36,106 bases of DNA from a virus. The first letter of the stretch is position 1, and every line of letters begins with the position of its first letter. Shown here piece after piece: positions 21,500-28,471 of this stretch. The notes below the pieces were generated by a model. That model did not search any database, had not been told where the DNA came from, and saw only the letters and a list, made by a program, of their open reading frames with translations. A program made the translations under genes and the position numbers. The DNA lies in IMG/VR virus record IMGVR_UViG_3300048837_000617, positions 1-36,106 of that record. One strand, 5' to 3'.

Positions 21500-22321
21500 A
21501 TGTCAGTCACACAACAGCAGTACCCAAATTCAGATGACGCGCCGCTGACTGAGGCGGAATTATCGTCAATCCGCGCCCGCTGGCAACAGTACACCATTTC
21601 GGGCGTTCACTGGCCCGTTACCCCTGATGAGGTTGTCGGGGCGGCCCGCATGGGCTGGTTTGAATTTTCTGGCTGCGACTTGAGCGGGGCCGACTTTGCT
21701 GATGTATATCTGTCAAATTGCATCTTTGAGGACGCCCATTTCAGCGGGGCGCGGTTTGACGGGGCCTATCTGTACAAATGCAATTTTCGCGGGGCGTATA
21801 TGGTCAACGCCACGTTCATTGAGGCCCGCGTTGAGGAGTCGAATTTCACCGACGCCCTCTTGAGCAACGTGAATTTTCAATCCGCAAACTTGCATAGCGT
21901 GACGTTTGACCATGCCCGTTTCTATGCAACAAACCTCATCAACGCGTCCCTCAGCAACTCAAGTTTCGTCATGACCAACTTGAGGTCAGCCAAATTCAAC
22001 ACATATGGCCCGCAGTTGATTAGGGCGAATTTGACGCGCGCGCAACTGCCTGACGGGCTGTTTTACGCCAGCGCGCAAGCCTCAGGCATGTCAAGCCGTT
22101 ATGACGCGCTGTATGGTTACGTTGACAAGGTTGGCGGTCAGCCGGAATTAGTCTTAGCCGCTGGTTGTCAGCGCGGAAGCCCCGCCAGCATGAAACAGCG
22201 GGTCCTAGACGTCTACACCGATAGCAGCCCCTACCTCAGCGCCATCGAATTCATTGTGTCAGCATACGCCGCTTTTAAGGCCAATCAAGAGGCCGCCAGT
22301 ACCCTTGAGGAGTCAATCTGA
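21500..22321 (+). CDS. Pentapeptide-repeat protein 4
   Basis: This 273-aa protein is the longest of the four, with about 22 repeats (EFSGC, DLSGA, DFADV, YLSNC, IFEDA, HFSGA, RFDGA, YLYKC, NFRGA and on to about residue 180). Flanks are VHWPVTPDEVVGAARMGWFEF and PYLSAIEFIVSAYAAFK, again the family ends. Start ATG after GGGGGAGTC. Its stop overlaps the next start (TGATG), so the immunity-like protein is translated with it. Confidence 0.9.
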   Translation: MSVTQQQYPNSDDAPLTEAELSSIRARWQQYTISGVHWPVTPDEVVGAARMGWFEFSGCDLSGADFADVYLSNCIFEDAHFSGARFDGAYLYKCNFRGAYMVNATFIEARVEESNFTDALLSNVNFQSANLHSVTFDHARFYATNLINASLSNSSFVMTNLRSAKFNTYGPQLIRANLTRAQLPDGLFYASAQASGMSSRYDALYGYVDKVGGQPELVLAAGCQRGSPASMKQRVLDVYTDSSPYLSAIEFIVSAYAAFKANQEAASTLEESI

Positions 22322-23025
22322 TGACGTTGGCAACCTACAGCCCCAATACGCATATTGAGCGCATTAACGCGCGCCGCCGTGCCATTGCTGAAATGAATGA
22401 GGTTGACCGTTTCATCTTGCGCGGCAAAATTTGCGTCAAGGGCCGTGAATGGCTGGAAAGCAACGGCTTTACATCTATGCAGTCGGCGTGGCGCGCCTGT
22501 CACAACGCGGGCTGGCTGATTATCGCCCTCAAGAGGGTCACCATCACTGAGGCCCGCACGTATGCTGACGTTGCCCTTGCTTTAGTGGCTCAAAAGACGA
22601 TTGCCAGCCTGTCAGTCCTTGACACGGTTAAAGACCCCAGCATGAAAGGCATGGTCAACAGCGCGCTTGACTTTTTGGCCTATCGCATGAATTTTCAGGA
22701 CTTCATGGCGCACGCCCAGCGGCACGGGCTGCCCGAGTCCGACCAGCCGGAAATAGCCGCCTGTAATGAGGCCGTCAGGGCCGCGCTGTATGCCGCCGTC
22801 ATTTCGGGGCGCGCCAATGACGGGCGGGTTGACGGGGGCCGCGATTGGCGCGGGGGCCGCCTTGATTGGGAAACAGCCCACGCCGCCGACTGCGCGCTGA
22901 CCGTTTCCGATTACGCCGCCCGCGCGCTGGCCAGCAACATTTACCCCCACGATTACAAACGCATGCGGAAAGGGCAAGCCGATATTATCCGCCGCTTGCT
23001 GCCTGACTTTCCTGAGTTTAGATAG
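22321..23025 (+). CDS. Immunity-protein-like protein (putative immunity family)
   Basis: This 234-aa protein ends the pentapeptide-repeat operon. It resembles the widespread 'putative immunity protein' family of phages and bacteria: KICVKGREWLESNG...SAWRACHNAGWLIIAL near residues 36-70 (the C..GxxW...AWxxC...W pattern), an Ala-rich helical middle, and the closing KGQADIIRRLLP, like the family's CADIVRKxIP ending. The family assignment is from memory of this pattern and not verified. Whether it neutralises a toxin (for example the ADP-ribosyltransferase at 2847-4901) or works with the pentapeptide proteins is unknown. Confidence 0.65.
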   Translation: MTLATYSPNTHIERINARRRAIAEMNEVDRFILRGKICVKGREWLESNGFTSMQSAWRACHNAGWLIIALKRVTITEARTYADVALALVAQKTIASLSVLDTVKDPSMKGMVNSALDFLAYRMNFQDFMAHAQRHGLPESDQPEIAACNEAVRAALYAAVISGRANDGRVDGGRDWRGGRLDWETAHAADCALTVSDYAARALASNIYPHDYKRMRKGQADIIRRLLPDFPEFR

Positions 23026-23046
23026 TCAATACTGGCAAATTGGGTA

Positions 23047-23135
23047 TTGACATAAACGGCATGGCGGCGCTATAATTTGACTATCAAATGAGCGGGGCGG
23101 ATTGCCCGCCCCGCGTTATCTCAGGGGAGCGACCC
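23047..23135 (+). promoter_or_regulatory. Promoter, leader hairpin and conserved ribosome-binding element of the DUF932 operon
   Basis: TTGACA (23047-23052) and TATAAT (23071-23076) are 18 bp apart. The leader has a 9-bp hairpin GCGGGGCGG/CCGCCCCGC (23092-23114), then GGGAGCGACCC (23125-23135). It has the same layout as cassettes 1-3 and the 19-kb operon, though without the tandem TTGACAC. Confidence 0.85.
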
Positions 23136-23137
23136 TC

Positions 23138-24265
23138 ATGGCACATAACATTCTTGGCGAACGTTTCTACAACCGCAGTGACAAGCCCGCTTGGCACGGC
23201 ATTGGCCAGAACATTGCTGACGCCACTGACGGGGCTGAAGAAGCCTTGCGGCGGCTGGGCCTGTATTCGGTTGAAAAGCGCGCGCTGTATTGGCTGAATG
23301 GCGAAGGCTTGCAAGAGGAAACGGGTTATTACGGGCTGTTTCGGGAGCCGATTGCTGAGGACTTGCAATGGCGTATGCTGGGGACGCCCGTGACCGAGTC
23401 GTATGAATTGATTGACCCGCTGACCGCCGCCCGCCTTTGGGACGACAACGTGCGCGGCCCCGATGGCGCGCCCGTTCCGGTTGAAACGGTTGGCATTTTG
23501 GGCAAGGGCGAACGGCTGTTCATTACGACTGAATTGCCCACCTACGAAGTCGCGGGTGATGAGGTCAAGAGTTTCCTGTTGTTTGACAACCCGCTCCAGA
23601 ATAACGTTTACGTGGGGGGTTATGTCACGGGCGTGCGGACGGTTTGCCAAAATACCCTCATGGCTGGTATCAGCCGCGCCAGCCAAACCTTTCACGTCAG
23701 CCACGACAAGGGCGTGACCGCCCTCATGGGCGAATGGCTGAGCAACGTTTATCAGCACGCGCTTATGACCAATGAGGTCATTGCTGAGGCGTCAAACCTC
23801 ATGGCCCGCAAGCCCGCGAACGACTTTGAGGTTAGATGGATTATTGACGGGGCCTATCCCGAGCCGAAATGGCAACAGAATGACCCGCGCGCCCGCAAAG
23901 ACTTGGCTGAGCGCCAGAAACAGTTTGAGTATCTTGTGGAATTGAATGAGCGCAGCCGTGAATTGGCCTTTGCCCTGTATTCGGGTGAGGGGACGGGCTT
24001 GCAAACTGAGGCAACGGGCGGGACTGCGTGGGGGGCCTATTGCGCCATCACCGAATTGGAAACATACCGCCGCGGGTCACTGGCCAGCGCCGTGACGGGC
24101 TGCATCAAAGGCGAACGGGCGGCCCGCATGCGCCGCGCTTGGAAATTGGCCATGAATGCTGACATGGCTGACGAATACGACCCCGCGACCGCCCTCAAGG
24201 TCATCAATCAGGCTGACCCTGAGGCCGACCCTGAGGCTGAGCCGGAATTAGTGCCAGCATACTAA
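23138..24265 (+). CDS. DUF932 family protein (phage/plasmid-like protein)
   Basis: This 375-aa protein starts MAHNILGERF at an ATG after GGGAGCGACCCTC. The opening (AHNI...RSDKPAWHGIGQ), the central SFLLFDNPLQNNVYVGGYVTGVRTVCQNTL and the later helical region are typical of DUF932 proteins on phages and plasmids. The biochemical role is not known; they are usually near replication or recombination genes. The end is a short acidic repeat (DPEADPEAEPE). Confidence 0.85.
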   Translation: MAHNILGERFYNRSDKPAWHGIGQNIADATDGAEEALRRLGLYSVEKRALYWLNGEGLQEETGYYGLFREPIAEDLQWRMLGTPVTESYELIDPLTAARLWDDNVRGPDGAPVPVETVGILGKGERLFITTELPTYEVAGDEVKSFLLFDNPLQNNVYVGGYVTGVRTVCQNTLMAGISRASQTFHVSHDKGVTALMGEWLSNVYQHALMTNEVIAEASNLMARKPANDFEVRWIIDGAYPEPKWQQNDPRARKDLAERQKQFEYLVELNERSRELAFALYSGEGTGLQTEATGGTAWGAYCAITELETYRRGSLASAVTGCIKGERAARMRRAWKLAMNADMADEYDPATALKVINQADPEADPEAEPELVPAY

Positions 24266-24326
24266 TCACAACCTATCTGTCAGCGGGGCGGCCCTCAGCC
24301 GCCCCTTTCGTTGAATTGAGGAAACA

Positions 24327-24923
24327 ATGAGCCAACAAATTGACATAGAAAAAGCCCGCGCCGAATATGCCGCCGCATACCTCAAGGCCCAAGAGGCCAC
24401 GAAAGAGGCCGACGCCGTCAAGCGGGCCTTTGAGGCCGAGTCGGGCCACATCCTCAAGGCCGCGCGCGCGGCGGAGTCTGAGTTACGCGCGGCTGATGAG
24501 GCGTTGCGCGAAGCCACGCTGACCGCATACGCTCAGGGTCAGGCGTTGGGGGCGGGCCTCAACATTCGCAAACGTGACGTCCCCGCAATTGACGACTTGC
24601 TTGATTTGGTTATCGCCCTGATGGCTGAGGGGGCCGCCCAATTCTTGCAAGTCAATTCTGAATTCAACAAATGGGCCGCCAGCCCTGAGAATTGCGCCCC
24701 AATTCTTGACACGGAAACGGGTGAGTTCGTTATCCGCCCCTTGCTCAACGGCAAGCCGCTCCCTGTCAGGCTTGAGCGCGTGACCGTTCCAGTTGTGACC
24801 GCAAACGCTATCATCACCGCGCTTGACGAAGCCGCATACAACGCGCGCATGGCCCAAGCCGCTGACGAAAACAGCACGCCAGCGCACGACATGGCCCCGA
24901 ATTTTGACGCCAGCCCTCAATAA
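24327..24923 (+). CDS. Coiled-coil hypothetical protein downstream of DUF932
   Basis: This 198-aa protein (MSQQIDIEKARAEYAAAY...) starts at an ATG with TGAGGAAACA upstream. The first 75 residues form a charged Ala/Glu/Lys coiled coil; the rest is a mixed domain (DDLLDLVIALMAEG, then a beta part around PILDTETGEFVIRPLLNGKPLPVRLERV). No family recognised. It is co-transcribed with the DUF932 gene and ends before the two-way terminator. Confidence 0.75.
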   Translation: MSQQIDIEKARAEYAAAYLKAQEATKEADAVKRAFEAESGHILKAARAAESELRAADEALREATLTAYAQGQALGAGLNIRKRDVPAIDDLLDLVIALMAEGAAQFLQVNSEFNKWAASPENCAPILDTETGEFVIRPLLNGKPLPVRLERVTVPVVTANAIITALDEAAYNARMAQAADENSTPAHDMAPNFDASPQ

Positions 24924-24947
24924 CGTCTTAGCGGGCGCGAAAGGGCG

Positions 24948-24991
24948 TTAAAAGCCCTGTAGGGCCTTATACGCGCTTATACGGGCCTCAG
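24948..24991. repeat. 44-bp imperfect direct repeat, copy A
   Basis: Matches 25132-25175 at 38 of 44 positions. Inside, the TTATACGCG/TTATACGGG units repeat in tandem. It lies between the gene stop at 24923 and the terminator. Confidence 0.8.
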
Positions 24992-25000
24992 CCGAAATAC

Positions 25001-25031
25001 AAAAGCCGCCCCCGTCACGGGGCGGCTTTTT
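25001..25031. terminator. Two-way terminator between convergent arms
   Basis: AAGCCGCCCC/GGGGCGGCTT (25003-25028) has T-runs on the right and A-runs on the left, so it works in both directions where the rightward and leftward arms meet. Confidence 0.92.
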
Positions 25032-25131
25032 CGTTGCCGACTGTCAACTGCCAATGGCCAGCGCGGGCGCGCTGGGGCCGTCAAATTTCAACGCGGCGGC
25101 TCATTCATGGCTTAGAGGGCGTCAAGGGCCG

Positions 25132-25175
25132 TTAAATGCGTTGTAGGGCCTTGTACGGGCTTGTACGGGCCTCAG
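25132..25175. repeat. 44-bp imperfect direct repeat, copy B
   Basis: Second copy of the 24948-24991 repeat; here the inner units are TTGTACGGG twice in tandem. It overlaps the stop codon of the glycosidase-like gene. Between the copies, CCAGCGC/GCGCTGG at 25058-25075 forms an additional stem. Confidence 0.8.
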
Positions 25176-26515
25176 TTCGGATTGACCCCCAAGTTCTGCC
25201 GCTCATCAGTGTGTACGCGGGCCGCCGCCGCCTCATAGATGGCGGCAATCTGGTCATGGTAGCCCGCAAGCTGCTCGAGCGCCGCGCGGGCCACGCCCGC
25301 CGACTCAACAGCGGCCCTCAAGGCCCCCGCGCTTTCACGATGGTAAACCGCCGTTTGCTGGGCCTCATCTTCAGTCAGAAACAGGCTGTAAAGGCGGTCA
25401 GGGTCAGGCAAGGGCGTCGGCTCAGGCTCAGGCTCAGGCTGAGGCTCAGGGTCAGGCGTGAAAACAGCCACGTCAGCCCTGACGTAACCCTTGAGGCCGT
25501 CCGCCAGAATGACGGCATACCACTCCGCCGCGCCATCTTTCACCCCTGAGGGCAGCCATTTACCCGCTGTTGCCTCATGCGTCAACCGCCCGATGATTGC
25601 CCCGTTCGTATTGGGGGCGCGCCGCACATTCGTGGCCGCCCCTATGCTGGCCAGCGCGCCCGACTGCCAGCCCGCCGCGTTTTCATCTGGAAATGTTGTG
25701 TCAGCCATCGGCTCAAGTTCCTTTAATGGATAAGTCAAATTCAACCGTGAAAGCGCGCCCAACAGCGCCGCCTGACCGCGAATACCAAAGCCTGAGCGCA
25801 TGCCCTCATCATTGTCTGGCCAATCGTCATAACTAAACCAGATGACGGGCAGCCCGTGCCTATTCCAGAATTCCGCCCAGCGTTCCATGAAATGGCTGTA
25901 CGCCTCAACGCTCAAATGGCCTTTATAGCCCTTGTTTGCGTCATGGATTGAGCGGATAAAGCCGAATTCTGTTAGTACCCAAAAGCCCCCGACCTGCTCC
26001 CTGACCTTGAGGAATTCAAGCCCGCCCTCATCATGCGCGCCGTCGCTGTACATATGCGCGCCGATAATGTGACGCCCTGACCGCGCCGCCCTGATGAGGT
26101 TGTCACGCCCCTCAAGCCAATCCTCTTGGCTTTTGTTCGTGCCATAGTTGTAAATGACCAGCCTCAGCCCAACGGAGTCGGCATAGTCTAGGGCTTGCTT
26201 AGTCCATTTGTGCAAGTCAGGGCTGGGCGGGTCAACCTCATTGGTTAGATGAATGGCGAAAGCGCGCGGGGCCTGAGCGGCCCGCGCCTTGACGAATTCA
26301 ACAGGGTCAATCTTGAGCGGGCTGGACTGCGGGTCATCACCCGCCTGACGATAAATGACCCGCATACCCCTGTCAGTCGCCCAATTGACCAGCGTCGGGC
26401 TGTTTCTGACCAGCGCCCACGCCCCCCGTACAAACGCCATGTCAGCAATGACGTTCTCGCGGCTCAGCCCGAAGTCGGTCACGTTGAGGCCGTGCGGCCC
26501 CCTGAGCGGCAGCAC
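25172..26515 (-). CDS. Glycosidase-like TIM-barrel protein with SH3b domain (tail-associated or lytic)
   Basis: This 447-aa protein probably starts at GTG 26515, with GAGG six bases upstream and the previous stop two bases before. Residues about 1-285 look like a clan-A glycosidase barrel, with AIHLTNE (E93, acid/base position) and WVLTEFG (E183, nucleophile position). A bacterial SH3-type domain follows (about 305-370: ATNVRRAPNTNGAIIGRL..WYAVILADGLKGYVRA), then a Pro/Glu linker and a helical end. It could be the endolysin or a virion cell-wall enzyme; it is the last gene of the tail operon. A bind-only structural role is also possible. Confidence 0.75.
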   Translation of the reverse strand: MLPLRGPHGLNVTDFGLSRENVIADMAFVRGAWALVRNSPTLVNWATDRGMRVIYRQAGDDPQSSPLKIDPVEFVKARAAQAPRAFAIHLTNEVDPPSPDLHKWTKQALDYADSVGLRLVIYNYGTNKSQEDWLEGRDNLIRAARSGRHIIGAHMYSDGAHDEGGLEFLKVREQVGGFWVLTEFGFIRSIHDANKGYKGHLSVEAYSHFMERWAEFWNRHGLPVIWFSYDDWPDNDEGMRSGFGIRGQAALLGALSRLNLTYPLKELEPMADTTFPDENAAGWQSGALASIGAATNVRRAPNTNGAIIGRLTHEATAGKWLPSGVKDGAAEWYAVILADGLKGYVRADVAVFTPDPEPQPEPEPEPTPLPDPDRLYSLFLTEDEAQQTAVYHRESAGALRAAVESAGVARAALEQLAGYHDQIAAIYEAAAARVHTDERQNLGVNPN

Positions 26516-26516
26516 G

Positions 26517-26990
26517 CTAAACCTCAATCACTGTGAGGTTGGCATATCCGGCAGGCACAACCGTTGTAGGAGTCGTCAGGAGTCGATAATACGGCTTGAT
26601 GTAATTGGCCCCGTCAAGGGTCAGCCCCGTTGCCAAATAGGTCACGCACATTCCGGTTACGTTTGGCACGCAATAGATTTGACCTAAGGCGGCGGAAAGG
26701 ACGCCATTGACTTGAATGTAAAGTTCCATGTAATTGCCGACTGCTGATGAGGCATTGACAGACAACGTACATAGCGCGCGGTTGGAAATTTGCGGGATAA
26801 AAGACGTCATGGCTGGGGCCACAACCAACTCCGCCGCAATGGTTGACGTCAAGTTGAGCGCGCTGGTATTTTTGGCGTAATGCGTTTGACGGGCCGCCAG
26901 CCGCGTCATGTTGTCGACAATCTCATTATTCCATTGCTCAGCCGTTACAACGTGACCCGTAGCCCTGACGGGCGGAATGGTCATAGGCAT
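26517..26990 (-). CDS. Minor tail protein
   Basis: This 157-aa protein (MPMTIPPVRATGHVVTAEQWNNEIVDNM...) has a short N-terminal helix of the kind that attaches to the tail tip, then a beta-rich, Thr/Ser/Asn-rich domain with no membrane segment. This suits a small tip or receptor-binding protein, but the function is inferred from position between the hub and the glycosidase-like gene. Start ATG at 26990 with AAAGGATTTAACC upstream. Confidence 0.65.
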   Translation of the reverse strand: MPMTIPPVRATGHVVTAEQWNNEIVDNMTRLAARQTHYAKNTSALNLTSTIAAELVVAPAMTSFIPQISNRALCTLSVNASSAVGNYMELYIQVNGVLSAALGQIYCVPNVTGMCVTYLATGLTLDGANYIKPYYRLLTTPTTVVPAGYANLTVIEV

Positions 26991-26992
26991 GG

Positions 26993-28471
26993 TTAAATCC
27001 TTTCAAGGGTCAACTCGACCCGATAGTCATTTAAGCCCGCTTTCCATGTCATAGTTTGCCCGATGACGAGATAGTTGATGACGGGCGCGCCCGCGTGTAA
27101 CTGACCGTCCGTGATTTGAATTTTCGTCAAGAGGTCAGGCGTATATTCCTGCGCCAGCGCCAGCGTGCGCGGGATAAACGTCACTGAGCGCATGGCCCCA
27201 AACCGTTTTAGACGGTCAAGAAGCGCCTGAGCGCGCGCCTGAGCGGACTCCCTGTCAGCCATCGTGCGAATACTGACCCGTTCGCGCCGTTCGCCATGCT
27301 TGTTTATGTGCAAGAGGTCTTGTGCCTCAGCCTCACCCGCGTCATAGGCCCGATAAAGCCGCCCGCGAATGTTGAGGGTTGAAGCAATGCCGCTGTTATC
27401 GCCCTGATTGTAAATTTCAACCGTGCAGCCGTCAGTCGTGACGTCATGGAGTCTGGAAATAAACCAGCGCCCCGTATATGAAAAGTCGGTCAGGCGGACT
27501 TCGTCAGCCTTGACCAGTTCAGTCCCATCAGGCAGCCGAAAGCGGACTTCATAGAATTCGCGTTCCGTTGGGTTGAGGGTCAGCGGTTCAGGAATTGACC
27601 ATAAAATTTCGTCAGCGGTTGCGCTGACCGAGCGCGGATAGAACGTCACATTGATGGCGTTGCGATAGTCATCACTGTATGTAAATGAGGCTGCGGCATG
27701 CTTATCAGTCCAAGAGGCCGCCGCCGCGCCCGCCTTGAGCATGGCCATGAATGAGCCTGAGGCATACCACAACTGCCCCTCAGGCGTGAAAAAGAAACGC
27801 CCCTCATCAGCCGCCGCAATGTCACCAATGGCGTTTAAGAGGCTGGTAGCCTCAGTCCAGTTATCCCCGATGAAAGGATAGCGCGGCTCCGCCGCCTCAA
27901 GGCCCGCCATGCTGACCCCATAGCGCCCGTCAAATCCCCATAGCGCGGTATTTACGCCCAATTCTGACTCGCCCAATTGCCAGCCGTCAGTCCGTGACCC
28001 CACGAAAGCCCGTTCAAACAACTGCTGAATGGCTGTTGCCGCGCTAATGTCAGTCATCAGGGCTGTTGAAGCCCTGATGGCTTGCAACTGGTTACGCATG
28101 GTTGTGAGCCGTATAGCGACTTCGCGCCCCTTGTTTTTGAGCGGGTCAGGCGCAATGTCATCAATCCAGCCCGTAAACAGCGGCAGGCTGCGGCTGGTAT
28201 CCGTAATTCTGACCATTCGCCCGATATGCAGGCTTGACCCGTCACTGAGGGTTATGCCGCTTTCGCCAGCATCAGCCGCCGCAAGGCTAAACTCACCGTC
28301 ATGGTTGCTGACGATAATTTCCGCCTTGTATTCGTCACAAACCCACTGCAGGGGCCGCCGAAAGCCGCGCGTGATGGTCACGCCCTTGACCCGCCCCGAT
28401 GGCAGCGTATGGGTCAGGGTTGACCCCCCAGCGCCGTCATACTCAATACTGATTGGCAATGCCGCGCCCAT
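26993..28471 (-). CDS. Tail hub/baseplate protein
   Basis: This 492-aa, beta-rich protein follows the tape measure directly (stop and start overlap as TAATG). In siphoviruses this place encodes the distal tail or hub protein that closes the tube. The N-terminal part (about 1-150: VKGVTITRGFRRPLQWVCDEYKAEIIVSNHDGEFSL and TGWIDDIAPDPL) and the C-terminal YLVIGQTMTWKAGLNDYRVELTLERI match the kind of beta sandwich and hub-like strands seen in gp27/hub proteins. Identification is by synteny and pattern. Confidence 0.8.
   Translation of the reverse strand: MGAALPISIEYDGAGGSTLTHTLPSGRVKGVTITRGFRRPLQWVCDEYKAEIIVSNHDGEFSLAAADAGESGITLSDGSSLHIGRMVRITDTSRSLPLFTGWIDDIAPDPLKNKGREVAIRLTTMRNQLQAIRASTALMTDISAATAIQQLFERAFVGSRTDGWQLGESELGVNTALWGFDGRYGVSMAGLEAAEPRYPFIGDNWTEATSLLNAIGDIAAADEGRFFFTPEGQLWYASGSFMAMLKAGAAAASWTDKHAAASFTYSDDYRNAINVTFYPRSVSATADEILWSIPEPLTLNPTEREFYEVRFRLPDGTELVKADEVRLTDFSYTGRWFISRLHDVTTDGCTVEIYNQGDNSGIASTLNIRGRLYRAYDAGEAEAQDLLHINKHGERRERVSIRTMADRESAQARAQALLDRLKRFGAMRSVTFIPRTLALAQEYTPDLLTKIQITDGQLHAGAPVINYLVIGQTMTWKAGLNDYRVELTLERI

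Noticed and set aside
25424-25460. Short tandem repeat of GGCTCA units as a minisatellite or CRISPR-like array
   Set aside because: It encodes the Pro-Glu linker of the glycosidase-like protein; there are no spacers, and it is only a codon-level repeat.
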